Assembly: GCA_015068645.1 (NCBI GenBank)
Contig: SVKD01000009.1
Coordinates: 38,140-102,139 of the forward strand
Direction: 5' to 3'
DNA length: 64,000 nt
DNA from: Oscillospiraceae bacterium
GTDB lineage: Bacteria; Bacillota; Clostridia; UMGS1840
In this document: positions 41,584 to 50,270 of the stretch, piece by piece
How the letters are laid out: the number at the start of each line of letters is the position of its first letter
Numbering within the stretch: position 1 is the first letter of the stretch
Notes under the pieces: generated by a model
Database searches by the model: none
What the model was told of the DNA's origin: nothing
Seen by the model: only the letters and a program-made list of their open reading frames with translations
Made by a program: the position numbers and the translations under genes

Positions 41584-43444
41584 ATCACTTGCACTGTTTG
41601 TATGTAATGAATTTAACGACAGAAAAGAAAAGAGAAGCTCTCTGGAGCTAAAATGGAATTTGAATATCAATTTCTTAAACGGAAATCAGTATTGCGATGT
41701 GGATTACAACGGCAGAAAAATCTATTCGGTAGAAAAACTTTACGACTATCAGGAACGTGCCGTTTACAATAACATTGCACCCATTATGGAAACCAGAGTG
41801 GCTAAGCTCTCAGGAGTGGTTCCCCAAATCGGAGCCACCACAGACAGCTCCGATTTAAACGATATTGCCAACGCTAAAATTTCCACAGTTGTTTTAAACA
41901 CCGTTTCCAAGCAATTAAATTTTGCTGAAAAAATTGCCAATGCAGTTTCCATTTCAGAAATGCTGGGAACAGTATTTTATAAAACAATTTGGCAAAAGGA
42001 CCAGGGAGATTTTCTGTATTTGGACGGTGAGGAGCCTATCAAAGCCGGTGAGGTAGACACCGTAGTGTTAAGTCCTTATGAAATTTATCCCGAAAGTCTA
42101 TACACCGAGCAAATTGCAGATCAAAGAAGCATTATCCATGCCCATCCGTATCATGTAGACGAAATTAAAGAGCAGTTCGGGCAGGGATTAAAGGGACATC
42201 CTGTAAATCTGTTTTCTATGACCAACGTAACCAATGTTACGGGTGGTCTCGGTTGGACAGGCAGTTTGGAAAGCGTGGGACAAGAGGTGAAAGACGGCTA
42301 TGATATTGTGTTGGAATACTACGAAAAACCCACCAAAAAACATCCTGACGGACGTCTTCTGATTGTGGCATACTATAATCAGGTGTTGCTTTACCAAGGT
42401 CCTCTCCCCTATTTGAATGCCAAGTACCAAACCAGAAGCTATCCGTTTGTGAAACAAGTATCTGTGAACAGACCTGGGTGTTTTTTTGGCTCCAGTATCA
42501 TTGAACGTTTAATTCCCATTCAAAGAGACTACAATGCCATTCAGAACCGTATCAACGAATATTTAAACCGTGCTGCTCTGGGAATTCCGGTAATTGAAGA
42601 CGGCAGCGTGGACGTGGACAGCTTGGAATACTACGGAATGCCTCCCGGTATGCCTATTGTGTACTTACGAGGAAGCGAACCGCCCCGTTTTATGGATACC
42701 CCTGCCCTGCCATACAGCTTTTTATCCAAGCAAGATCGTCTGGAAGAAGCATTTGTATCCATTTCAGGGATTTCAGAATTGTCACGGTATTCCTCGGTAC
42801 CGACCAATGTGACCTCGGGAACCGCCCTGTCCATTTTGTCTCAACAGGATGACAACCGTCTGGCTGTCAGTGCAGAAAATATCCGAAATGCCGTGCTGGA
42901 AGTGGCAAAACAATGGTTACGGCTATACCGTCAGTTTGCATTGTTTGAAAGAATGCTGCACTTGGGCGGTGATGACACAGACAACGCTCTCATTCGTTGG
43001 AGTAAAACCAATCTGTTGCCGGAACAATTGGAATTAACCACCCAGAATGAAATTGAAAACTCTCTTGCGGTAAAACGGGAGCTGATTCGGGAGCTGTATG
43101 CCATGGGACTTTTCACAGATCCGAAAACCGGAATAATCACCCCCTCAGCAAAATCTAAAATTTTATCTATGTTAAAAATGGGTGATTGGGAAAACAAGAT
43201 GGAAACCGAAACCCTTCACACAACCAAAGCAGCCCGCGAAAATTTAAAAATGCGTGAAAAAATCTCTTGCCCGGTAAAAGCAAGAGACCAACACGAAATT
43301 CACATTGAGGAACACACCAAATACCTGATGACTCAGGAATTTGAAGAATTGGAAGAAAAAGACCCCAAAGTTGGCGAACTGTTTGAAAATCATTTAAAAG
43401 AACACGAAGCATATCTTTTCAAAAATAATGAAAAATCTTGTTAG
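41576..43444 (+). CDS. Phage portal protein (P22-like), apparently orphan
   Basis: The 622-residue protein has the podovirus/P22-like portal layout: an N-terminal wing (NFLNGNQYCDVDYNGRKIYS, NNIAPIMETRVAKLSG), a stem region PIQRDYNAIQNRINEYLNRA, the SGTALSILSQQDDNRLA loop helix, and a charged C-terminal tail (ARDQHEIHIEEHTKYL). Portals form the 12-mer ring through which DNA enters a capsid. The reading frame is intact. No terminase, capsid, protease or tail gene is next to it: spoIIIA lies upstream and mgtC downstream. A domesticated gene or a gene-transfer-type remnant is possible. Confidence 0.85.
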   Translation: MSESLALFVCNEFNDRKEKRSSLELKWNLNINFLNGNQYCDVDYNGRKIYSVEKLYDYQERAVYNNIAPIMETRVAKLSGVVPQIGATTDSSDLNDIANAKISTVVLNTVSKQLNFAEKIANAVSISEMLGTVFYKTIWQKDQGDFLYLDGEEPIKAGEVDTVVLSPYEIYPESLYTEQIADQRSIIHAHPYHVDEIKEQFGQGLKGHPVNLFSMTNVTNVTGGLGWTGSLESVGQEVKDGYDIVLEYYEKPTKKHPDGRLLIVAYYNQVLLYQGPLPYLNAKYQTRSYPFVKQVSVNRPGCFFGSSIIERLIPIQRDYNAIQNRINEYLNRAALGIPVIEDGSVDVDSLEYYGMPPGMPIVYLRGSEPPRFMDTPALPYSFLSKQDRLEEAFVSISGISELSRYSSVPTNVTSGTALSILSQQDDNRLAVSAENIRNAVLEVAKQWLRLYRQFALFERMLHLGGDDTDNALIRWSKTNLLPEQLELTTQNEIENSLAVKRELIRELYAMGLFTDPKTGIITPSAKSKILSMLKMGDWENKMETETLHTTKAARENLKMREKISCPVKARDQHEIHIEEHTKYLMTQEFEELEEKDPKVGELFENHLKEHEAYLFKNNEKSC

Positions 43445-43511
43445 AAGGTATATTTACCATCCATTTGGAATATACTTTTCATAGGAAAACATGATGAAAG
43501 GCGGAATCCTG

Positions 43512-43742
43512 ATGGAAAAATTAATTAAAAAAATTGCAGCATTATTTCAAAAGCCTGAAGAAAACCCTTCTGTTGATGCAGTTATGGAAGCACGGCAAGA
43601 GGTTGCGATTGCGTGGAACAAATTTAACGAAGCAACCATGGATGAATATATCGACATTGCCATTATGAATTTAAACTTAGCAAAAAAGCGTTTGGATGTT
43701 GCGATCAAAGAATCCAAGGAAGCCGTCGGAACCCATTCTTAA
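43512..43742 (+). CDS. Small helical protein, DUF2508/YaaL-like
   Basis: The 76-residue protein begins MEKLIKKIAALFQKPEEN and has ARQEVAIAWNKFNEATMDEYIDIAIMN-type helices (shown in two parts here as ARQEVAIAWNKF and MDEYIDIAIMNLNLAKKRL), a pattern like DUF2508 (YaaL) proteins. ATG 43512 follows AAAGGCGG; an upstream in-frame ATG at 43491 lies on poor sequence. It closes the portal cassette before a strong terminator. The family call is tentative. Confidence 0.55.
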   Translation: MEKLIKKIAALFQKPEENPSVDAVMEARQEVAIAWNKFNEATMDEYIDIAIMNLNLAKKRLDVAIKESKEAVGTHS

Positions 43743-43779
43743 ACCATTTCTATCTCAATTTTTTAAATCCTCTCTTAAG

Positions 43780-43816
43780 AAAAAAGGAACTGCCCCAAAA
43801 GAGCAGTTCCTTTTTT
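43780..43816. terminator. Bidirectional terminator between the portal cassette and mgtC
   Basis: AAAAAAGGAACTGC (43780-43793) pairs with GCAGTTCCTTTTTT (43803-43816). T-runs serve both strands; the mgtC stop lies 3 nt further on. Confidence 0.85.
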
Positions 43817-43818
43817 CA

Positions 43819-44475
43819 TTACAGTTCGCTTTTTAATCCGCAGTCATACGGAATGGAACGAAGGAATTCTTCCTCGTTTAAATCATAAGGAATTTCTATG
43901 TAAAACACATAAGTAAACATTCCGTTTTTCTTAACCACATTGGTATCAAAAACAATGATTTTGTTGTCCTGAAAACGTTCTTTAATCACGTCTGCATTCT
44001 CAATGTTTTTGACAGTGAGAATCTTACTTCTCGGTTTGGCAGTAAATCTGCCGCGAAAATGCAAAATGGTTTGTGCCAATAAAATCAGCAATGTGCCGGC
44101 AACACCAACCACATACATACCACAGCCGATTGCCATACCGATACCTGCAGTTGCCCAGATCCCTGCAGCAGTGGTCAAACCACTGATCATCTGATGCTTC
44201 ACAAATACCATGCCGGCACCCAAAAAACCAATCCCGCTGACAATCTGCGCCGCAATACGGGCAGGATCACGGGTAGTAACGCCTTCAATGTTCATAAAGC
44301 CATAAATGGAAACCAACATCATAAGGCAGGATGCAATCGCTACAATACAGTGAGTTCGAAGCCCCGCTTCTTTGGCACGGTTGGTTCTTTCAAAACCGAT
44401 AACTACACCACACAAACCTGCAACAACCAGTCGCACAAGATACAGCAAACTCTGATTTGAAAAAATCTGATTCAT
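43819..44475 (-). CDS. MgtC/SapB family membrane protein
   Basis: The 218-residue protein has the MgtC N-terminal domain with five helices: LVRLVVAGLCGVVIGFERTNRAKEAGLRTH (here split at the conserved GFER..R..AGLRTH), RIAAQIVSGIGFLGAG and GLTTAAGIWATAGIGMAIG. A soluble C-terminal domain of about 75 residues follows. Members act in Mg2+ homeostasis or modulate ATP synthase. ATG (complement of 44473-44475) follows GGAGGG. It is a single gene. Confidence 0.92.
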   Translation of the reverse strand: MNQIFSNQSLLYLVRLVVAGLCGVVIGFERTNRAKEAGLRTHCIVAIASCLMMLVSIYGFMNIEGVTTRDPARIAAQIVSGIGFLGAGMVFVKHQMISGLTTAAGIWATAGIGMAIGCGMYVVGVAGTLLILLAQTILHFRGRFTAKPRSKILTVKNIENADVIKERFQDNKIIVFDTNVVKKNGMFTYVFYIEIPYDLNEEEFLRSIPYDCGLKSEL

Positions 44476-44572
44476 ATTTTTCCCTCCTTTCATCAGTAGA
44501 TTCCGATAGCAAAAAAAGGGCTTTTCTCTGATTCCCCTATTTTATGCTAATGATATGCTCAACTGATGAAAG

Positions 44573-46021
44573 TTATGCGTTGTAATGCTGGAGCATGTTT
44601 TCCCGAATTTGCCACAAATCGGGGGATAAATCCACATAATAGGTATGCGGATTTTCAAATCGGGTGACTTCATCCCAAAGGGTTGCCACCTCTTTTTGGC
44701 AATAATCTTTTAACTCCTTTAATGTGGGAGAGGTATACACCTGTTTTCCCTTTTCAAAAATCGGAGTCAACAATTTTCTTGCAGTAAAGTTGGTTACTTT
44801 TTTTCGTTTCCAGGTAAACTGAGGATCGAATAATTCATATTCAGTTACCCCATCAAAATTTTCGTCATGCTTGGTGATAACATCTGCAATTGCCTTTCCT
44901 GTTTCGTTGGAATAAAGGCGATATAAGCTCTTAAAGCCGGGAATGGTAATTTTGGCAACATTTTCCGATAGCTTGATTTTCGGAATTTCTTCCCCGTCAC
45001 GAAATACAGATACCAATTTATACACACCGCCGAATACCGGTTCGGATTTGGATGTGATAAGGCGTTCCCCAACCCCGAAAGTATCCACTTTTGCACCCTG
45101 ATTTAGCATATCACGGATAATATGTTCGTCCAAAGAGTTTGATGCCACAATTTTTACATCGGGATATCCTGCATCATCCAACATTTTTCGCGCTTTCTTG
45201 GATAAGTAGGTAATATCACCGCTGTCAATACGAATTCCCTTGGGACGAAATCCTTTGGGAACTACCTCTGTATCAAATGCTTTAATGGCATTGGGAATCC
45301 CTGATTTTAACACATTATAAGTATCCACAAGCAAGGTGCAATCAGCAGGATAACATCTTGCATAAGTCTGAAATGCTTCCAGTTCAGTATCAAACATCTG
45401 CACCCAGCTATGAGCCATAGTACCCAAAGCGGGAATATCAAAAAGCTGGTCGGTTACAGTGCAGGCAGTTCCTGCACATCCGCCGATATAAGCAGCTCTT
45501 GCACCGTAAATGGCACCGTCATACCCCTGGGCACGGCGGGAACCAAATTCCATAACCGCTCTGCCCTCGGAAGCCTGCACAATTCTGTTTGCTTTGGTAG
45601 CAATCAAAGACTGATGGTTCACGGTTAATAACAACATGGTTTCCATCAGCTGTGCTTCAATCACGGGTCCGCGAACAGTCACTACGGGCTCCATAGGGAA
45701 AATAGGGGTTCCTTCAGGAATTGCCCAAACAGAGCAGGAAAAAGAAAAGTTTGCAAGGTAATCTAAAAATTCTTCCGAAAAAATACCTTTTGTGCGCAGA
45801 TACTCCACGTCTTCTTTCGAAAAATGCAGATTGTTGATATATTCGATCATCTGCTCCAAACCTGCCATAATGGCATAGCCACCGTCGTTTGGAACTTTTC
45901 TGAAAAACAAATCAAAGGCAACTTCAGTGTCTTTCATTCCGTTTTTGAAATAGCCATTTGACATGGTGAATTCGTAAAAGTCAGTCAGCATGGATAAATT
46001 AATGTTCGGATTAAATTTCAT
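44573..46021 (-). CDS. pncB: Nicotinate phosphoribosyltransferase
   Basis: The 482-residue protein matches PncB throughout: MLTDFYEFTMSNGYF at the N-terminus, EFGSRRAQGYDGAI, MAHSWVQMF, VDTYNVLKSG and GIRIDSGDITYLSKKARKML. It converts nicotinic acid and PRPP to nicotinate mononucleotide for NAD. ATG (complement of 46019-46021) follows GAAGGTG; a longer in-frame start at 46114 overlaps rmuC. It ends a long minus-strand gene run. Confidence 0.95.
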   Translation of the reverse strand: MKFNPNINLSMLTDFYEFTMSNGYFKNGMKDTEVAFDLFFRKVPNDGGYAIMAGLEQMIEYINNLHFSKEDVEYLRTKGIFSEEFLDYLANFSFSCSVWAIPEGTPIFPMEPVVTVRGPVIEAQLMETMLLLTVNHQSLIATKANRIVQASEGRAVMEFGSRRAQGYDGAIYGARAAYIGGCAGTACTVTDQLFDIPALGTMAHSWVQMFDTELEAFQTYARCYPADCTLLVDTYNVLKSGIPNAIKAFDTEVVPKGFRPKGIRIDSGDITYLSKKARKMLDDAGYPDVKIVASNSLDEHIIRDMLNQGAKVDTFGVGERLITSKSEPVFGGVYKLVSVFRDGEEIPKIKLSENVAKITIPGFKSLYRLYSNETGKAIADVITKHDENFDGVTEYELFDPQFTWKRKKVTNFTARKLLTPIFEKGKQVYTSPTLKELKDYCQKEVATLWDEVTRFENPHTYYVDLSPDLWQIRENMLQHYNA

Positions 46022-46034
46022 AGAATGCACCTTC

Positions 46035-47306
46035 TTATTCGTCTCCCGATTCCAGTAATTCCGGAACATCGGGTAATATCTTTTTGGTTTCTTCTTCAGA
46101 TAAGGAAGAAACACTGTTTAACTTTCTCTGGATGGCACGAGTTCTTACTCCTACCAATTTTTCCAGTTCTCCATGTGCCTGATCCAAACGCTGCTGTGCA
46201 GATTTGATTACATCGGAGAATTTCTGGAATTCTGATTTCACAGCCCCCAACACATTCCATACTTCACCGGAACGTTTCTGAATGGCAAGAGTTTTAAAGC
46301 CCATCTGCAGGCTCTGTAAGAATGCACAAATGGTGGTGGGACCTGCAATATTCACTTTATAATCACGCTGCAACACTTCCACCATACCGTGACGTACCAC
46401 TTCGGCATAAAGCCCTTCCACAGGCAAAAACATAATGGCAAAATCGGTGGTTTCCGGAGGTGATATGTATTTTTCGCTAATGTCTTTGGCAAACTGCTTG
46501 ATACGGCGATCCAAAGCAGTTTTTGCGGTTTCAATCTGTGCAGTATCGCCACTGTCATAAGCATCGGTGAGTTGCGTATAGGCATCCACAGGGAATTTTG
46601 CATCAATGGGCAGATATAAAGGTTCCGTTCCGTCACCGGGTAAGCGGATGGCAAATTCCACCACATTGGCACTTCCCTTTTTCACTGCTACATTGGTTTC
46701 ATACTGGTCAGGGGAAAACATCTGCTCCAAAATGGCACCAAGTTGAATCTCTCCTAAAATACCACGGGTTTTCACATTGGAAAGCACTTTCTTTAAATCA
46801 CCCACACCGGAAGCTAAGGTCTTCATTTCTCCTAACCCTTTATACACTTCTTCCAGCCGTTCTGATACCAATTGGAAGGATTTCCCGATACGGTCCTCCA
46901 AGGTTTTCTGCAATTTCTCGTCCACAGTTTCCCGCATTTTTTCCAGTTTTTTATTGTTATCTTCCTGCATATGGGTGAGTTTATTTTCCACCGTTTCACG
47001 AATCTGCTCCAATTTTTTCTCATTGTTCAAAGAAAACTGATTGAGCCGTTCTTCGGAAGATTTTAGCCGTTCGGACACATCCTTTTGAAAGGATTCAAAA
47101 CGATTATTCAAATCTTTGATACGGGCATCCTGATGCTCTGCACTCTGTTTCTGAGATTCCGATAACATATCGGACATATTTTTTAACTGATTGGTTAATT
47201 CCATCCGAAGAGTGGAAAAATCATTTTGATTGTTTCTTCCTGTTAAAAGCACAATCAAAAGAACCACAATCACAACAGATAATAATAAAAGGACATATTC
47301 CATCAA
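46035..47306 (-). CDS. rmuC: DNA recombination protein RmuC family
   Basis: The 423-residue protein has an N-terminal membrane anchor (VLLLLSVVIVVLLIVLL), a long coiled coil (residues about 30-150), and the RmuC nuclease-like domain (GILGEIQLGAILEQMFSPDQYE, PIDAKFPVDAY, AIMFLPVEGLYAEVV). RmuC limits inversions at inverted repeats. It follows alr and precedes pncB by 14 nt. Confidence 0.94.
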   Translation of the reverse strand: MMEYVLLLLSVVIVVLLIVLLTGRNNQNDFSTLRMELTNQLKNMSDMLSESQKQSAEHQDARIKDLNNRFESFQKDVSERLKSSEERLNQFSLNNEKKLEQIRETVENKLTHMQEDNNKKLEKMRETVDEKLQKTLEDRIGKSFQLVSERLEEVYKGLGEMKTLASGVGDLKKVLSNVKTRGILGEIQLGAILEQMFSPDQYETNVAVKKGSANVVEFAIRLPGDGTEPLYLPIDAKFPVDAYTQLTDAYDSGDTAQIETAKTALDRRIKQFAKDISEKYISPPETTDFAIMFLPVEGLYAEVVRHGMVEVLQRDYKVNIAGPTTICAFLQSLQMGFKTLAIQKRSGEVWNVLGAVKSEFQKFSDVIKSAQQRLDQAHGELEKLVGVRTRAIQRKLNSVSSLSEEETKKILPDVPELLESGDE

Positions 47307-47326
47307 AGAAGCTCCTTTCTGAAACG

Positions 47327-48424
47327 TTAGCGATATTCTCTGGGGATTGCAGAATCAATGAATAACGGATTGCAATCCACTTTTACGATATCGCCTGTGT
47401 GCAAACTGCCATCGTTTCTCACAATGGCACAATACATACCCACACGTCCCAAAATTTCATATTTCCCCTGATACAAATACTGTTTTTTACCGATACTTCT
47501 GAAATCAGTGTACATATAACGAAGCACGTCAATCAAACGGTATGCATCATTTTGTTTCGTGGTAAAGAATCCGTCTTTATAGCCGATTCCGATGACAGCA
47601 GTATTGATGTCTTCTTTTGCTTTGTAGGTATTTCCGTAAGCAACATTATCCCCTTTTTTCAAGGAATTTTCATCCAATACACGCACTTCCAGATAAGCAA
47701 TCCGATTTAATTTTACGGGTGCTTTCATAGGAAGACGTCCTAAAAAAGCGGAGCCGATACGAACTGCATTACGTTTTTTGTTAGGATACAACAAAGCACC
47801 GCAGGAGTTTGCGCTATGAATGATAAGTTTTTGGAAAAGTTCAGGATTTTTCGCTTGTACCTTTTCCAAAATGGCATCAAATCGTTCGTCCTGAGCTTTG
47901 GTGATTTGGTATTTGGATTCGAAGGAACAGGAGTAATGGGTGAAAACGCCTGTAATATTTACAGTTTTTCCGTGTTCTTCGAAAGCGGATAAAATGTCTG
48001 TTTCCTTACGGTATGAGAAACCGAATCTACCAAAACCTGTATCTACCTTGATATGAACATTAGGAGCAATTTCCACTTCTTTGGATACTTTTGCAATCAG
48101 CTCCAGATGAGCATTTGCTCCCACCGTTAAGGTAACACCAAGTTCCAACAATCTCTTTAAAATACCAGCATTATTTTCGGGAGTTAACAGTAAAACAGTG
48201 GCATCTGTGAAGCGTTCATCACTTTTTAACGTGATGGCTTCCTGTGCTTCCGATACTGCAAAGTGAGTAATCCCTTGTTCCATTAAAAAATTCGCGTAAG
48301 ACAGCAACGACAGACCGTAGCCGTCTCCTTTTACCACTGCAAAAATGGTATTCCCCTGACAAAATGCTTTGATATTTTGAACATTTTCCGCCAATTTTTT
48401 GGTTTCTATAATCATTCTTTTCAT
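47327..48424 (-). CDS. alr: Alanine racemase family protein
   Basis: The 365-residue protein has an N-terminal PLP barrel with the Schiff-base lysine in FAVVKGDGYGLSLL and KVDTGFGRFGF, and a C-terminal domain with GIGYKDGFF (the conserved tyrosine) and LGRVGMYCAIV. The motifs differ from typical Alr: KADAYGHG reads KGDGYGLS and RPGIxLYG reads RIGSAFLGRLP, so it may act on another amino acid. Start ATG (complement of 48422-48424) follows AGGGGAT; the longer frame overlaps the upstream gene. It makes D-alanine or a related D-amino acid for the wall. Confidence 0.82.
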   Translation of the reverse strand: MKRMIIETKKLAENVQNIKAFCQGNTIFAVVKGDGYGLSLLSYANFLMEQGITHFAVSEAQEAITLKSDERFTDATVLLLTPENNAGILKRLLELGVTLTVGANAHLELIAKVSKEVEIAPNVHIKVDTGFGRFGFSYRKETDILSAFEEHGKTVNITGVFTHYSCSFESKYQITKAQDERFDAILEKVQAKNPELFQKLIIHSANSCGALLYPNKKRNAVRIGSAFLGRLPMKAPVKLNRIAYLEVRVLDENSLKKGDNVAYGNTYKAKEDINTAVIGIGYKDGFFTTKQNDAYRLIDVLRYMYTDFRSIGKKQYLYQGKYEILGRVGMYCAIVRNDGSLHTGDIVKVDCNPLFIDSAIPREYR

Positions 48425-48428
48425 TTTT

Positions 48429-50270
48429 CTATCCCCTATTATGACATACACTATTACATTTGTATCGGTTGGCACCGCATCCGGCACACTTGTCCTGACA
48501 GTTTGGAGTAGTAAGCGCTTCTTTGGCGGTTAAAAGTTCCCGTTGGAAGAATTCTTTGGTCACACCACAGAAAGTGACATCCCAGGGAAGAACTTCGTCT
48601 AAAGAGCGTTCTCTCTCACTGTAAAATTTCATATCCACACCAGTATTTTCGAATGCTTTCTGCCAGGTTTCATAGGAGAAATATTCGTTCCAACCATCCA
48701 GCTTACAGCCAAGCTTATGGGCTTCTAAAATAACCTTACCCAAACGGCGGTCGCCACGGGCAAATACAGCTTCCAACACGGAAGTTTCTGCATCGTGCCA
48801 GTTTAAGCGGATATTTTTGGAACGCAAGTTTTCCTTTAACAAGTTCTGCTTATGCAAAATGGTTTCAAAAGAATCCTGAGGTGCCCACTGAAAGGGTGTG
48901 TGAGGCTTTGGAACAAAGGTGGATACCGAAACGGTAATACCGAAACGTTTGCCACGTTTTTCCTTGGGAACACTGTAATAAATGGATTCGATTTTTTTCA
49001 CCAATTCACAGATGCCCAAAACGTCCTCATCTGTTTCAAAGGGAAGCCCGATCATAAAATAAAGCTTCACGGTGGACCATCCGTTTTCGTATGCAAACTG
49101 CATGGTGTTTAAAATGGTTTCTTCGGAAATATTTTTATTGATAATGTCTCTCATTCTCTGAGTTCCCGCTTCGGGAGCAAAGGTAAGAGAACTTTTTCGC
49201 ACTTCGGATAAGCTTTCCAGCGCTTCTTCGTGGAAATTGTCAATACGAAGAGATGGGAGCGCTAAGTTAATCATATTTTCTTTGGTGAAAGTATTGAGTT
49301 GTCCTTTTAAATCTTTTAACTGCAAATAGTCACTGGTGGATAAAGAAGAAAGAGAAATTTCTTCATAACCTGTGTTACAAAAAGATAGCTGAGCAATTTG
49401 AGACAACTTGTTCGCATCTTTTTCCCGTTTGGGACGGTAGATGTAACCCGCCTGACAGAATCGGCATCCTCTCATACATCCACGCATTACTTCTAAGGTA
49501 ATTCTATCGTGCACCGCTTCCACAAAAGGAACCACTAGTTTGGTGGGGAAAATTGCATCCGACAGATTTTCAATCACCGTTTTTTCCACGGTTTTGGAAA
49601 TGGATTTCACGGTTCCGTCTTCATTGTAGGTAACCTCCACCAAAGATGGCACATAAACGCCCTGAAGTTCGGACAGTTCTTTTAAAATGTCTGCTTTGGA
49701 TGTGCCGTTTTTCTTGCCATTTAACACAATGTCAGACACTTTTACAATCACGTCTTCCCCTTCGCCAATCATAAAGAAATCAATAAAATCAGCTAAAGGT
49801 TCAGGGTTAAATGCACAGGGACCACCTGCACAAACCAAGGGATAAGTATCGTCTCTATCCTTTGCCAGAAGCGGAATCTGAGCCAAAGACAGCATAGATA
49901 AAATGGAGGAATAAGAAAGTTCATACTGTAAGGTAAACCCAATTATATCGTGGTCTTTTAAGGGCATTTTACTTTCCAGAGAATACAGCGGAATTTCCTT
50001 TTCACGAAGTTTATCTTCCATATCTTGCGCCACCATAAAGGAACGCTCCGCCCAAATATCGTCCCGACGGTTTAAGATATCATATAAAATTTTGATACCC
50101 AGATGAGACATCCCGATTTCATATAAATCAGGAAAACAGAAGGTAAAATGCAGATCGGTTTTATCCCAATCTTTTACCACACTGTTAAATTCTCCGCCGG
50201 CATAGCGGGCAGGTTTTTCCACCTCGCATAAGATTTCGTCCAGACGACTTTGTAAGTTTACTGTAGCCAT
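48429..50270 (-). CDS. TIGR03960 family B12-binding-like radical SAM protein
   Basis: The 613-residue protein has an N-terminal cobalamin-binding-like region (YEIGMSHLGIKILYDIL; VCAGGPCAFNPEPLADF) and a radical SAM core with RGCMRGCRFCQAGYIYRP (CxxxCxxC), then a Cys-rich C-terminus (CQDKCAGCGANRYKCNSVC). TIGR03960 proteins usually sit beside a TIGR03936/DUF2344 gene in Clostridia; here that partner is absent and alr follows by 4 nt. It catalyses an unknown modification. Confidence 0.88.
   Translation of the reverse strand: MATVNLQSRLDEILCEVEKPARYAGGEFNSVVKDWDKTDLHFTFCFPDLYEIGMSHLGIKILYDILNRRDDIWAERSFMVAQDMEDKLREKEIPLYSLESKMPLKDHDIIGFTLQYELSYSSILSMLSLAQIPLLAKDRDDTYPLVCAGGPCAFNPEPLADFIDFFMIGEGEDVIVKVSDIVLNGKKNGTSKADILKELSELQGVYVPSLVEVTYNEDGTVKSISKTVEKTVIENLSDAIFPTKLVVPFVEAVHDRITLEVMRGCMRGCRFCQAGYIYRPKREKDANKLSQIAQLSFCNTGYEEISLSSLSTSDYLQLKDLKGQLNTFTKENMINLALPSLRIDNFHEEALESLSEVRKSSLTFAPEAGTQRMRDIINKNISEETILNTMQFAYENGWSTVKLYFMIGLPFETDEDVLGICELVKKIESIYYSVPKEKRGKRFGITVSVSTFVPKPHTPFQWAPQDSFETILHKQNLLKENLRSKNIRLNWHDAETSVLEAVFARGDRRLGKVILEAHKLGCKLDGWNEYFSYETWQKAFENTGVDMKFYSERERSLDEVLPWDVTFCGVTKEFFQRELLTAKEALTTPNCQDKCAGCGANRYKCNSVCHNRG

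Noticed and set aside
48429..50270. The radical SAM protein as SCIFF maturase
   Set aside because: Its N-terminal B12-like region and CxxxCxxC context match TIGR03960; it lacks the SPASM-type layout expected of a SCIFF maturase.
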